Below the pieces are notes generated by a model. That model did not search any database. It had not been told where the DNA came from and worked only from the letters and a program-made list of their open reading frames with translations. This document shows, one piece after another, positions 16,231 through 25,156 of a DNA stretch of 64,000 nucleotides. Source of the stretch: Giardia muris (lineage: Eukaryota > Fornicata > Diplomonadida > Hexamitidae); assembly GCA_006247105.1 (NCBI GenBank), contig CM016929.1, forward strand, positions 1,054,001 through 1,118,000, written 5' to 3'. Positions within the stretch are counted from its first letter, which is position 1, and every line of letters starts with the position of its first letter. The translations under genes were made by a program, and so were the position numbers.

Positions 16231-18552
16231 ATGTCGGACGAGTCCGGTGAGTACGGGGAGTTTTCTGAGGACGCATCCGAGGTCAGCGGGAAGGCTAGGG
16301 CCGCCAAACGCTTGGATGGGGACGGGTTAGACGGCGATGGGTTAGACGGAGATGGGGTTGGGGTTGAAGGACGACCCAAGGCGGGGAAGCGAAAGCGCGT
16401 CCGAGTCTGCCTGGACAATTGCAAGTACCCGGTGATCCACGAGATCTGCCGCAACCGGGGCTGGAGGCTCGTTGGAGAGGGTGAGGATTGGAACCTGCTG
16501 TGGAGCGACCGTTCGGTTGCCGCAGAGCGCCTGATGCGGATGCGGACGTACCAGCGGATCAACCACTTCCCGGGGATGTACGAGATCACGCGGAAGGACA
16601 CGCTCGCCAGAAACCTCAACAAGGCGCGGAGGCTCCTCCCTGACGAGTTCGACTTCTACCCCGTCTCCTTCTATCTCCCCGCAGACGCCAACGAGCTCCG
16701 CCAGTACGCCGCTCGGGCGTCTCGGAAGACGGTTTTCATCACGAAGCCCGTCGCCTCGTGTCAAGGAAAGGGGATCCGCCTCTTCAAGAACGTCGACTCG
16801 ATCGACATTACCGAGCCCCAGGTCATCCAGGAGTACATGAGCCGCCCCTATCTGATCGGAGGCTTGAAATTCGACCTTCGAATGTATGTCGTCGTCCTTT
16901 CCGTCGCCCCCTTCATGCGTTTGCTCGTTTACGAGGACGGGATGGCGCGCTTCGCGACAGAGCCCTATGCCGAGCCCACCTCGAAGAACATGCGGAAGGC
17001 TTTCATGCATCTGACGAATTACGCGATTAACAAGCGGAACGAGAACTTCGTCTTCAACGCCGAGGAGGACGAGGACAACGTCGGTTCGAAGTGGGGGTTA
17101 CAGGCGGTTTGGGATAAGATCCGTGAGGATGGGGGAGACCCAGAGCGATTGCGACAGGATATTGATGCCATCTTCATCAAGACGGTCCTTGCCGTCCTCC
17201 CAAACCTCCAGCACACATACGCCTCCTGTAGACCTGCGGAGACGAAGCCCGTGGAGCTTGATGGCCCCGGGATGGACCAGCAGTACCTCGGGTCGAATTG
17301 CTACGAGGTTCTCGGCTTCGACATCATGATAGATGGCTCCTTCAAGCCATGGCTCATTGAGGTTAACCATAGCCCTTCTTTCACCTGCGACACCCCTCTC
17401 GATTACCGAATCAAGAGCACCCTGATCAATGGCGTCCTCGACATCGTCAACGTGACGAATGGGGACCGACGGCAGTATGCGCGGCTCGAACGGCAGCGTC
17501 ACATGACTCGCCTCTATGGGAAGGCTGGCCCGCCCCCTCGTCCCGCTCCTAAGCCTCCCCCACGGAAGGGTGCCTCCGGAGATGCCCCTAAGAAGATCAG
17601 CACCTTCAAGACATATGAGGAGCATGTCCAGCGGTGTCTGGGCCGCTTGCCCTTCTATCAGATTTATCCCCTCCCTAAAGGCTGTCCAGATCCTTACAAC
17701 GGGATTCTCCAACGGATCCGAAACAAAGGCTCCGCTGACTTGTCCGATAAGCCCGTGGTCGTCCAGAAGGCCTCGTCAGCACAAACGGCGGCACTCCAGA
17801 CTGCAGGTGTGCGACGAACGGCATCCGCTACTCCTGCGACTCAGGGTACTGGAGCACGGCAACAGAATCAGGCCCAGTCCCAAGGACAGGGGCAAAATCA
17901 AAGTCAAGGTCAAACTCAGGTGCAGTCGGGAATGGACTCGGGACAGAGCACGTCTTCGCCCTCTCGGACAGACTACATCCAAGGGTCTGCTCCTCCAGCC
18001 TCCAGTCAAGGTCAGCATGGAGGAAATATACGCCCCGAGCCGACGCATGACGTGGAGCCAATGGATTTACTGCTTCGGCGGGCACTGTTGGAGTTCGAGT
18101 ATGGAATTCCCAGCCGTTCGATCATCTTCAAGGGTATCACAGCTCCAGTCCTCTTACCGCAGGGACCACCGCGGAACGACAAGCTCGAGAAGACGCGAGA
18201 CGCAGAGCTCCTGTCCAAGCTACGAGCGATGCTGAAGTTCGGGGTTCGGGAGTATGCAGAGAGTGTTGTCCAGACGGGTCAACGAGGAGGACAAACAAAT
18301 GCTCGGAACCCTCCACCACCACTGCCACAGCCGCGCCAGGACGTTGGGCCATACGTCGTGAATCGTTCGAAGTCCTCCGCGCAGTTTCACACGGCAGGGA
18401 TGCTCCCAAAGACCGCGAACCCGCATGTCGACAGCCACACGGCCTCCGTCTCCCGTGGGACCCACTATGGTACAGCCCGCGTCGTTCGCGCCCACGACGA
18501 GCCAACAATCCAGCCGATCGTTTATCGTGGTGTCACTGGAAAGCGGCGGTAG
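16231..18552 (+). CDS. Tubulin-tyrosine-ligase-like protein (TTLL polyglutamylase type), 773 aa
   Basis: The TTL ATP-grasp domain spans residues about 58-430. Visible signatures are RINHFPGMYEITRKD, TKPVASCQGKGIRLF (Lys172 and the GKGI loop), YLIGGLKFDLRMYV, FMHLTNYAINK, the SKWGL block, and the metal and ATP site IEVNHSPSF (Glu377, Asn379). The order and spacing resemble TTLL6/TTLL13-type glutamate ligases, which add glutamate chains to tubulin tails on axonemes. That subgroup call is inference; initiator versus elongator cannot be read from sequence by eye. Residues about 28-43 contain a DGDGL repeat. The C-terminal 250 residues are Q/S/P-rich and basic, possibly binding microtubules. The gene follows the carboxypeptidase after 38 bases and its TAG stop directly abuts the stop of the convergent next gene. 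Confidence 0.93.
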   Translation: MSDESGEYGEFSEDASEVSGKARAAKRLDGDGLDGDGLDGDGVGVEGRPKAGKRKRVRVCLDNCKYPVIHEICRNRGWRLVGEGEDWNLLWSDRSVAAERLMRMRTYQRINHFPGMYEITRKDTLARNLNKARRLLPDEFDFYPVSFYLPADANELRQYAARASRKTVFITKPVASCQGKGIRLFKNVDSIDITEPQVIQEYMSRPYLIGGLKFDLRMYVVVLSVAPFMRLLVYEDGMARFATEPYAEPTSKNMRKAFMHLTNYAINKRNENFVFNAEEDEDNVGSKWGLQAVWDKIREDGGDPERLRQDIDAIFIKTVLAVLPNLQHTYASCRPAETKPVELDGPGMDQQYLGSNCYEVLGFDIMIDGSFKPWLIEVNHSPSFTCDTPLDYRIKSTLINGVLDIVNVTNGDRRQYARLERQRHMTRLYGKAGPPPRPAPKPPPRKGASGDAPKKISTFKTYEEHVQRCLGRLPFYQIYPLPKGCPDPYNGILQRIRNKGSADLSDKPVVVQKASSAQTAALQTAGVRRTASATPATQGTGARQQNQAQSQGQGQNQSQGQTQVQSGMDSGQSTSSPSRTDYIQGSAPPASSQGQHGGNIRPEPTHDVEPMDLLLRRALLEFEYGIPSRSIIFKGITAPVLLPQGPPRNDKLEKTRDAELLSKLRAMLKFGVREYAESVVQTGQRGGQTNARNPPPPLPQPRQDVGPYVVNRSKSSAQFHTAGMLPKTANPHVDSHTASVSRGTHYGTARVVRAHDEPTIQPIVYRGVTGKRR
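16315..16359 (+). repeat. 15-bp tandem repeat (3 units) at the TTLL N-terminus
   Basis: Three near-identical 15-base units of the form gacggcgatgggtta encode DGDGL repeats. They are in frame and in a non-conserved region, so copy number could vary between strains. Confidence 0.8.
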
Positions 18553-20706
18553 CTATTGGCAAAGGGGGCAGCTGATGTCGTAGGCGGCGTCATACGAGCA
18601 GGCCTCAACCTCTCCAAGCAGATATCGGCTGACGGCGGCTCCACGGCGCTCGAGGCTCTCCCGTGTCTCCCGAAGACAGCAATGGTGGGCGGCGTGGCCG
18701 CAGGAGAACGCATGTGCACGGGTGAGGTCTGCCTCGGGGAGTAGGCGGTCGATGCGGATGACCTTTCCGGCCTCGAGATGGTGTAAGATGGGCTGAGCGC
18801 AGCAGGGGACGAAGAGGCCGGTGTGGCAGGAGGAACAGATGGCCTGGGGGAGGGCGATGCCCTGGCGGAGGGCGGTGAGGCGAGCACCAAGCGAGCGACC
18901 CTGGTCGATCGCGGCCGTTTCGAAGAGGCAGCGGGCCGTCCGGAGCTCGTCTCCAATTGCCTCGGCGATGTACCGGATGGCGTCCATGCCAAGCCAACAC
19001 CCACCCCCTCCAGCCGGGGCTCGCGTGAGCGGGGTGACGGTCTCGAGGAGGCGAGTGCAATCGCCACCGTAGACGTACCGCAAGAGCGAGCGGGCCAATT
19101 GGGTAAAGACGATTGACCGATGGACTTGGGCCTCCCCAGCCTTCTGAAGGAGGGCGGCGGCGAGGTCCGGACCATGTTTTCCGCACCTCTGGAGGTGAAG
19201 AGGCAACGTGCTCGTGACGAATTCTAGAAGCCCAGCCATACCGTTTTCTCCATCCGAAAGGTTTGAGAGGACAGTAGCAAATCGCTCGATAAGGCGCTCC
19301 CGAATCACCCCCGGGTCACAGACCTCGGCGAACCGTGACGCAATCGCAAGCTTCACGTCGTCGGAGAGTATAGGGTTGGCATGGACGCCCTCGTCCAGGA
19401 GCTGCTTGGCACTCTCAGGGGGTAGAAGAGGTAGGAGCATCTCGAGCCAATCAACGATGTGTGAGACAGGATCTCGAATGGTGGGCTCTGAAGTGGCATC
19501 AGAAAGGAGAGTTTCGACCACCCTAGCAACAAATCCCTGCTGTCCTGGAACGAGGACTCCGGACTGTGCATAGAGTTGCCAGTCCTCGGTCGGAGTTTGT
19601 CCATCATCCTCGGTATCAAAGAGGAGGAGGGCGAGACCGTCGACATCGCGTGCGGCCAGACGGGAGCATTCCTTTCTTGCAGACCCGACTCCTTTCCGGA
19701 TGCGAGTATCGACGTCGATATGATCGGGGAAGAGAAATGCCAGGGTAAGCACTATTGCAAGTTGTGCATGTGGGGTATGGCCTCGTTGCCGGAGGGCGAG
19801 CTCAACCATCCTTCGAGGACTATGTCGATAAAGTCGGAGCAGAGTCTCGTAGAGTTCCAGGCCCGGTGTTGCATCTATCAAGTCCATTGCGTCAAGTAAT
19901 CGAGTTAAACGCATTAGAACCACTGCGTCTTCGTTGGCCTCTGTAAAGGCCGCATACTCGGCGGCGACATCTAGAAGTACCCGGTTGCGGGAACGTGGAT
20001 GCTCACCCTCATCTAACAGAGGGAATAAGCTATCAAACGTCTCTACTGTAAGACCCTCTGGGGTTGAGAAGATATAAGAGAGACCAAGGAGCACGTCCCG
20101 CCCCGAGCCTTGGGATGACCGTACTAGCTCGCTCAGAGCCTCAACCAAGGCGGCGATGTCAAGATGAACGACCCAGGTGTACGCTCGTATGAACTCGAGG
20201 AATGGCCTCTGAAAGGTATCGTCGTCGCTACCACGAAGGCTGTTCAGAAGCGTGATCAGTGGATAGCGCCGAATGATGTTCGCTGGAGAATAGGACTGAC
20301 GTGCCTCCTGCGTCGAGAACGCCCGGACAAAGAGGTTATCCTGCTCGTCCCGTTGGAGGGCGTCGAGAAGCTGCTGGCCGTCCTGTAGGACACGAACCAA
20401 GATGAGGAAGACCCAACAACATGGGGGGAGGCAGACAACGATGCTATTCGCGTGGCTACGGTCAATGGTGGGCATTGCAAGGCCAGGAGTATGGGTACAA
20501 AAGGCAGTGGTCTCGGCCGCCAGTCTATCAAAGAGTTGATGAGCGCGCTCAAGAAGAACGTCAAGGTCGCGCTTCCCTTCCGAGCTAAGCATCCGGACGA
20601 AGACCTTGGGGTTCGTGACTGCCTCGACGTCGTAGAGGCGCGCCACGAAGTCCTCGTCGAAGACCTCCGGGACCGTTGCTCTCAAGTCCTGTGGGGCACC
20701 GGACAT
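18553..20706 (-). CDS. Helical protein with C-terminal RING-like zinc finger (possible class C Vps-like), 717 aa
   Basis: Residues 1-610 are helical with no repeats I can name. The last 100 residues carry CSSC, then HAFSCGHAAHHCCL, and a final CPLC two residues before the stop: a C-x2-C ... C-x-H-x2-H-x2-C ... C-x2-C RING arrangement. An alpha-solenoid followed by a terminal RING with 'F-x-C-G-H-x-x-H-x-x-C-L' is the build of Vps8, Vps11, Vps18 and Vps41, subunits of the endolysosomal tethers CORVET and HOPS. The stretch before the RING (ALPQAICSSC) also fits. That assignment is tentative; another RING E3 is possible. The stop codon (18553-18555) touches the TTLL stop with no base between. 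Confidence 0.82.
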   Translation of the reverse strand: MSGAPQDLRATVPEVFDEDFVARLYDVEAVTNPKVFVRMLSSEGKRDLDVLLERAHQLFDRLAAETTAFCTHTPGLAMPTIDRSHANSIVVCLPPCCWVFLILVRVLQDGQQLLDALQRDEQDNLFVRAFSTQEARQSYSPANIIRRYPLITLLNSLRGSDDDTFQRPFLEFIRAYTWVVHLDIAALVEALSELVRSSQGSGRDVLLGLSYIFSTPEGLTVETFDSLFPLLDEGEHPRSRNRVLLDVAAEYAAFTEANEDAVVLMRLTRLLDAMDLIDATPGLELYETLLRLYRHSPRRMVELALRQRGHTPHAQLAIVLTLAFLFPDHIDVDTRIRKGVGSARKECSRLAARDVDGLALLLFDTEDDGQTPTEDWQLYAQSGVLVPGQQGFVARVVETLLSDATSEPTIRDPVSHIVDWLEMLLPLLPPESAKQLLDEGVHANPILSDDVKLAIASRFAEVCDPGVIRERLIERFATVLSNLSDGENGMAGLLEFVTSTLPLHLQRCGKHGPDLAAALLQKAGEAQVHRSIVFTQLARSLLRYVYGGDCTRLLETVTPLTRAPAGGGGCWLGMDAIRYIAEAIGDELRTARCLFETAAIDQGRSLGARLTALRQGIALPQAICSSCHTGLFVPCCAQPILHHLEAGKVIRIDRLLPEADLTRAHAFSCGHAAHHCCLRETRESLERRGAAVSRYLLGEVEACSYDAAYDISCPLCQ

Positions 20707-20830
20707 TTTTTGGGATCAAGGGGACTAAGGAGAATGATGAACTACCTCATCAAGAGGAGAAGGTTCTCGATTCCTGGGTCATACCGCTATACCTCATGTC
20801 AAAGAGGACTACTTGAGAGAAGAAAAAAAC
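20707..20830. promoter_or_regulatory. 124-base divergent intergenic region
   Basis: Lies between the start of the RING protein (reverse) and the Yip1-family gene (forward). Both edges are A/T-rich: a run of six T beside the reverse ATG, and agaagaaaaaaac directly before the forward ATG at 20831. It presumably holds both promoters. Confidence 0.5.
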
Positions 20831-21784
20831 ATGGCCGATTTCGACCCGACAACGTATGTGGACTCTGTGGCGCCATCGGTGGGGGCCTCGGACCCCGACC
20901 CGAAGAAACGTGGGAAGGCGAAGGCCAAGCCGGTCTCGTCGCCCTCGCAACAGCCGCCGCAGTCTCCGAAGCCTCAGACGCCACAGATGAACGACCCCTT
21001 CGCCACCTTTCAGATGCGGTTTGACAATGAGACGAAGGAGGCGGTGGCCGTAGAGGTTTTCAAGCAGGCGACCCGCTATGGGCCTGCCCAGTCCTGCTTG
21101 AGAGTCTTCGATGTCCAATACTATGAGCAGTTCTTCCAGCTTACGACGAAGGACTTCTTCAAGCACCTGTTACAGTCTCTCCTCATCTGGAAGGGGTCCT
21201 TCCTTCACGACATCCTTGAAAGCCCTCCGGACATGTGGGCACCGATCTGGATCTCTCTTACCCTCATCGTCGCCCTGCTCTTTGGCCTTGCCGTTAACAC
21301 GTTCGCGGTGTACATGCAGACCTCGGTGTATGTGGGGTTTCAGGCTGCCGGGACGTCGGTTGGCTTGGCACTTGTCATCTTCATCCCTTATCAATGGCTC
21401 GTACCCCTTGTCTTCTGGGCTGCATGCATCTGTAGTGGGTACTCGACGATGCGCTACCTGGCCATCGCCTGTCTCTATGCGTACTCCTACGTGCCCCTCG
21501 TCCCAGTCTGCCTCGTAGCGGGGGTTTTCTCCATCATTGGGACGAAAAACCTCGTTGGGTGTTACATCGCGGCCGGGATCTTCGCCCTTGCGGGACTATG
21601 GTCATATGCCTTCTATATCACCAATATCATCAAGTACTTCAGGCGGGAGCAGGCCTCACGGAAGCACATCCTCATCATCGGGATCTTCTTCTCGATCCTG
21701 CACCTCGCCGCCTTCGGAGGGATCGGGGCGCTCCTCTTCCTCCCCATGACAGGTATCACATATATCAACATTCCCGGGAAGTAG
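20831..21784 (+). CDS. Yip1-family membrane protein (YIPF type), 317 aa
   Basis: A cytosolic N-terminus of about 140 residues, proline- and lysine-rich, is followed by a conserved block just before the membrane region ([34 protein letters not shown]) and about five hydrophobic segments to the C-terminus. This layout, with 'DLWGPFWI'-like wording before the first membrane span, is typical of Yip1/YIPF proteins. These bind Rab GTPases and act in ER-Golgi vesicle traffic and membrane shaping. In Giardia, which lacks a stacked Golgi in trophozoites, the role is less clear. I chose ATG 20831 rather than an in-frame ATG six codons upstream because it directly follows the poly-A initiator. Confidence 0.88.
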   Translation: MADFDPTTYVDSVAPSVGASDPDPKKRGKAKAKPVSSPSQQPPQSPKPQTPQMNDPFATFQMRFDNETKEAVAVEVFKQATRYGPAQSCLRVFDVQYYEQFFQLTTKDFFKHLLQSLLIWKGSFLHDILESPPDMWAPIWISLTLIVALLFGLAVNTFAVYMQTSVYVGFQAAGTSVGLALVIFIPYQWLVPLVFWAACICSGYSTMRYLAIACLYAYSYVPLVPVCLVAGVFSIIGTKNLVGCYIAAGIFALAGLWSYAFYITNIIKYFRREQASRKHILIIGIFFSILHLAAFGGIGALLFLPMTGITYINIPGK

Positions 21785-21855
21785 AAGGAATAAGAGGGGG
21801 GCCGACCGATTCAAATCGGAATCAGGCCCCGTTAAAAAAATCCCTCCGAAGAGAG
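21785..21855 (+). promoter_or_regulatory. 71-base spacer with imperfect hairpin, upstream of ribosomal protein L27a
   Basis: Contains an interrupted inverted repeat: GGGGCC at 21798-21803 pairs with GGCCCC at 21825-21830, and inside it CCGAT (21806-21810) with ATCGG (21815-21819) around a four-base loop. It is followed by gttaaaaaaa (21831-21840), then the ATG at 21856. It may be a ribosomal-protein promoter element or an RNA hairpin at the end of the upstream transcript. Confidence 0.55.
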
Positions 21856-22305
21856 ATGCCGACGAGGTTGCACAAGTCGCGCAAGCGCCGTGGGCATCGC
21901 CAGATGGGCTACGGTCGCGTTGGGGGCCACCGCAAGCACCCTGGCGGGCGCGGGAAGTGCGGTGGCGAGCACCACCGCCGGATGAACTTCAACATGTACC
22001 ACCCGGGGCACTTCGGGAAGCTTGGGATGCGCTACTTCCACAAGAGGCGCAACATCGTCGACCTCCCGACGATCAATGTCGACCGCCTCTGGGCGCTCGT
22101 CCCCGAGGACCGCCGGGACGCCTTTCTCGAGCGGAAGTCCGCGACTGAGGCCCCGGTCATCGACGTCACTAGGCTTGGGTACCACAAGGTCATAGGGCGC
22201 GGTGTCCTTCCGGACTGCCCCTTGATTGTCAAGGCCCGCATCTTCTCCGAGGGCGCTGAGGAGAAGATTCGTGCGGCCGGCGGCGTCCCAGTCCTCGTCC
22301 CCTAA
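21856..22305 (+). CDS. RPL27A: 60S ribosomal protein L27a (uL15), 149 aa
   Basis: The N-terminus is the canonical [20 protein letters not shown], followed by [22 protein letters not shown]-type basic loops ([17 protein letters not shown]) and the conserved end VIVKA-like [16 protein letters not shown]. Length and motifs match eukaryotic uL15, a large-subunit protein near the tRNA exit site and central protuberance. The frame is open further upstream into the Yip1-family gene, but homology begins at this Met. The gene is convergent with the MAP kinase kinase gene; 30 bases separate the stops and hold polyadenylation signals for both. Confidence 0.97.
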   Translation: MPTRLHKSRKRRGHRQMGYGRVGGHRKHPGGRGKCGGEHHRRMNFNMYHPGHFGKLGMRYFHKRRNIVDLPTINVDRLWALVPEDRRDAFLERKSATEAPVIDVTRLGYHKVIGRGVLPDCPLIVKARIFSEGAEEKIRAAGGVPVLVP

Positions 22306-22324
22306 GTGTCAGACGCTCGGACCG

Positions 22325-22330
22325 AGTGAA
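22325..22330 (+). terminator. AGTGAA polyadenylation signal of RPL27A
   Basis: Lies 20 bases after the L27a stop and 5 bases before the convergent kinase stop; matches the diplomonad AGTRAA consensus. Confidence 0.6.
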
Positions 22331-22334
22331 AGCG

Positions 22335-22340
22335 TTTACT
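22335..22340 (-). terminator. AGTAAA polyadenylation signal of the MAP kinase kinase gene
   Basis: On the reverse strand AGTAAA overlaps the TAA stop codon of the kinase gene, the position expected for the short 3' untranslated regions of Giardia. Confidence 0.6.
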
Positions 22341-23688
22341 TCTTCTCGACATTGTCAGCAATCCACTTGACGAAGAGCTTGCGGAGGTCTTCCTCCTTCG
22401 CGAGGTACTTCTTGCAGAATGGAAGCTTGAGCAGCTGGGCCGCACTCATGCGCTTTGCAGGATCCTTCTCGAGCATTGCGGCGACGAGATCACAAAGTCC
22501 AGGACTGAACCCGTCATCCTCCTTCAGAAGAGGGGGGTTTCCGTTGACAATGACGTTCATCGCGTCCCAGAAGCTATTCACGCCGTCATATGGGTACCTA
22601 CCCGTCACAAGCTCGACGTACGTCAGCCCCATACTCCAGATGTCGGAATTGAACGTGTAGGGCTGGTTCTGGATGCGCTCGGGAGACATGTACGAGAGAG
22701 AGCCGGCGAAAGTCTTCGTCGCGACCTCCTCGTCATGTGTCAGGACGGAGGACGCAACGCCGAAGTCCGCAAGCTTGCAACGCCCCTCCTCATCGACGAG
22801 AATGTTCGCAGACTTGATATCACGGTGAATGATCTTGCAGGTGTCGTGGAGGTACGCCAAGGCGCGCAGCGTGTCAATGATGAAGACCGCAAGCCCATTC
22901 TCCGTCAGCCGCCCACTCTTCAGGCGCTTCAGAAGATCCTGGGACGACCCATACCCGCAGAATTCTAGCAAGATGTGCAGAATAGAGTTCGGGTGGGCAT
23001 AGATGTTATAGGTCTTCACAACGAAGGGATGAGCCGAGAGCTCGATGCTCGCCTTGATCTCCCGATAGATGTTCTTGCGTGATTGCTCGTCGTCGCTGAT
23101 ACGCAACTCCTTCATGGCCGCGAGCTGGCCCGTCGTGCGGACCCGGACGAGATTGACGGTCCCGAAGGAGCCCGCCCCCAAGGGCCTCAGGGTCTCAAGC
23201 TCGTCCTCCTGGACGTCGAGAAGGACCCCGGCGTTCTCCGCCTTCGCAATCCCCTTGGCGGTGATCTGAAACGACTCGTGCATGCTCGTCAAGCTCCCGC
23301 TCTCTGTCACCTTTAAGGCCTGGGGGTTCGCCGTCACCGCCCCACTGACCTCCTCCACGGCCGCCGGGGCCGGTGCAGACTCCAACGTCAACCCAATCGG
23401 TCGGCGCTTCATGGCCTGGTTTTTTTGGGCCGCCGCTCCCAAGGTGGGAATCGAGGCTGAGAGTGGGGAGAAGGGTGGGGGGAAGGCGTACAGCTCCCCG
23501 CCCTCGCCCGACGCCCCGAAGCTCCGCCCCGCCCCCATGGCCTGGCCATGGGCGCTTGGTGAGGGCGTCGCGTGAAGGACGTGGACCGGGCTCTGGATCA
23601 GGGCACCAAGGTCTGAAGATGAGCCCATCGGCATTGTCGTGTCGATAGGCTCCGGCTGTATGCGGCCAGGACGACTAGAGCCCCGCAT
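22336..23688 (-). CDS. MAP kinase kinase (MEK/STE7-like) protein kinase, 450 aa
   Basis: Residues about 165-440 form a complete kinase domain: glycine loop GAGSFGTV (171-178), the VAIK-type Lys193 (AAMKEL), HRDIKSANIL (288-297), DFG (308-310), and an activation segment TKTFAGSLSYMSPERI whose 'S-Y-M-S-P-E-R' wording is diagnostic of MAP2Ks. Thr324 and Thr326 are the likely phosphorylation sites. MAP2Ks phosphorylate Thr and Tyr of MAP kinases in the cytoplasm. The first 160 residues are proline-, serine- and alanine-rich and may hold docking sites. I chose the ATG at 23688: it follows an A-rich tract and avoids the Cbf5 gene, whereas an in-frame ATG at 23841 would overlap that gene by 127 bases. 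Confidence 0.9.
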   Translation of the reverse strand: MRGSSRPGRIQPEPIDTTMPMGSSSDLGALIQSPVHVLHATPSPSAHGQAMGAGRSFGASGEGGELYAFPPPFSPLSASIPTLGAAAQKNQAMKRRPIGLTLESAPAPAAVEEVSGAVTANPQALKVTESGSLTSMHESFQITAKGIAKAENAGVLLDVQEDELETLRPLGAGSFGTVNLVRVRTTGQLAAMKELRISDDEQSRKNIYREIKASIELSAHPFVVKTYNIYAHPNSILHILLEFCGYGSSQDLLKRLKSGRLTENGLAVFIIDTLRALAYLHDTCKIIHRDIKSANILVDEEGRCKLADFGVASSVLTHDEEVATKTFAGSLSYMSPERIQNQPYTFNSDIWSMGLTYVELVTGRYPYDGVNSFWDAMNVIVNGNPPLLKEDDGFSPGLCDLVAAMLEKDPAKRMSAAQLLKLPFCKKYLAKEEDLRKLFVKWIADNVEKK

Positions 23689-23714
23689 GGGAACCTTTTT
23701 CCCCGACCGCTCGC

Positions 23715-24986
23715 CTAGGTTTTCAAACCCCTTTGCCCTCGGGTCGAGGACTCCGGAGCCGTCGCCGCGTTCGCGCACGTGTTCCCTGCGGTCGCCAGGA
23801 AGCGAGCTTCGGCCTCGGGTGAGCGCCAGCGCTCGATCCACTCACGTGGGGTTTGTTCAGTCGGAGCACCATACTTGTCCAATAGCCCTTGAGCTATTAG
23901 AGCCTTCCGCTCCTTTGCCATCGGCCCGAGGCCCCATTGTTTCTCATAGACATCGCGGTCCATAATCACTCTCTTCGTCGTCGCCACCACCCCATGCGAC
24001 GCTCCCATGATGTCTGGCGCACCCATTACGGCAACTCCCAGGGCAATGGCCTCGCCCTTGGTCGTGACCAGGACGACGGCATCTCCGGTACAGATGGTTG
24101 GCTCATACCGAAGAAGTCCTGGGATACGCAAGGGCGCGCCATACGTGATTGCATTGACGGCGGAATCCTTGACGAAAAGACGCTTCATCCCTACCAGAAG
24201 GTATTCTAGAGGCATGACCACCCGTCGCAAATAAGCCTCCTCTCCAAGATTCTTGTAGCGCCAATATGCATCCAGTACATCATGCATGGTCACTAAGTTC
24301 GTCTTTTCCGTCAGACGGCCCGTACGAACCCGTCTCAGCTCGAGCATGTATGCCTCCTGGCCTAGGAGCAAGCCAATGTGTACGCAAAGAGTCCGCATGT
24401 ACGTCCCAGCTTGGCAAGCCGCCCGAACGATCGCTCGACCCGTGGAGAAGTCTAGTTCAATGAGCTCAAGCTCGTAAATCTCACGAACACGAAGCTGCCG
24501 TTTGACGGCGCATCCCTCCTTCGGAGGGATCTGGAGTTGTGCACAGGTCAGCAGCTCCAAGGTACTTGATAGACGTCGTTCGAAATCCGCACGAGCGTGC
24601 TTATCCGCTGCCACTAGGTCTTTGAACTGGACAACACAGACATACTCCTTCCCGAGCACCTGTTGGGACTTGACAAGCCGTGTTGCACGCTCAAGACAGA
24701 CCAGAAGACAACCGGTGACGTTAGGGTCGAGAGTCCCGGAATGGCCCGTCTTCTCGAGCTCGAGGATGCGCTTGACCCAGGCAACAACCTCATGGGACGA
24801 GGGCCCAGCAGTCTTATCGAGGTTGATAACGCCGTAGCGCAGATGCTCCTGGATAGGTCGGGCCAGGGGGGAGTGGCCGCAGGTGCTCGGACTGTACGCC
24901 GAGGACTTGACGTTGAGCGTGGTGAAGCCGCGGAGGAGGAGGGGGAGTGTTTCCGGGTCTGGGACGTGTTGAATATCACAAGCCAT
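23715..24986 (-). CDS. CBF5: H/ACA pseudouridine synthase Cbf5/dyskerin, 423 aa
   Basis: The N-terminal region (TLPLLLRGFTTLNV) and the TruB catalytic domain match Cbf5: GVINLDKTAGPSSHEVVAWVKR, KTGHSGTLDPNVTGCLLVC with the catalytic aspartate in the T-L-D-P motif, ERATRLVKSQQ, and KEYVCVVQF. RRVRTGRL and the MPLEYLL stretch lead into the PUA domain (residues about 270-355). Cbf5 is the RNA-guided pseudouridine synthase of H/ACA snoRNPs, acting on rRNA in the nucleolus and stabilising these RNAs. The start at 24986 (MACDI...) fits homologue N-termini and follows aaaagaatgaat. In-frame ATGs at 24992 and 25022 are alternatives. The lysine-rich eukaryotic C-terminal tail is short. Confidence 0.94.
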   Translation of the reverse strand: MACDIQHVPDPETLPLLLRGFTTLNVKSSAYSPSTCGHSPLARPIQEHLRYGVINLDKTAGPSSHEVVAWVKRILELEKTGHSGTLDPNVTGCLLVCLERATRLVKSQQVLGKEYVCVVQFKDLVAADKHARADFERRLSSTLELLTCAQLQIPPKEGCAVKRQLRVREIYELELIELDFSTGRAIVRAACQAGTYMRTLCVHIGLLLGQEAYMLELRRVRTGRLTEKTNLVTMHDVLDAYWRYKNLGEEAYLRRVVMPLEYLLVGMKRLFVKDSAVNAITYGAPLRIPGLLRYEPTICTGDAVVLVTTKGEAIALGVAVMGAPDIMGASHGVVATTKRVIMDRDVYEKQWGLGPMAKERKALIAQGLLDKYGAPTEQTPREWIERWRSPEAEARFLATAGNTCANAATAPESSTRGQRGLKT

Positions 24987-25156
24987 ATTCATTCTTTTGA
25001 GGACGTTTTTAAGGTTCAGCATTTCCTCCCTCCCAGGGGCAGGAGGGGTAAAACACCGAGGTCATCACAGCCCCATACCAGCTACCCTGTAGTCCTGCAA
25101 TATTTGCACCCCCGAGGTCAAGACCGCGTCAATCCGGGCGCGCATTTGAAAATTCT

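Noticed and set aside
21559..21855. Longer N-terminus for ribosomal protein L27a
   Set aside because: Overlaps the Yip1-family gene; homology starts exactly at [14 protein letters not shown].
23689..23841. Longer N-terminus for the MAP kinase kinase
   Set aside because: Would overlap the Cbf5 gene by 127 bases; the ATG at 23688 follows an A-rich initiator.
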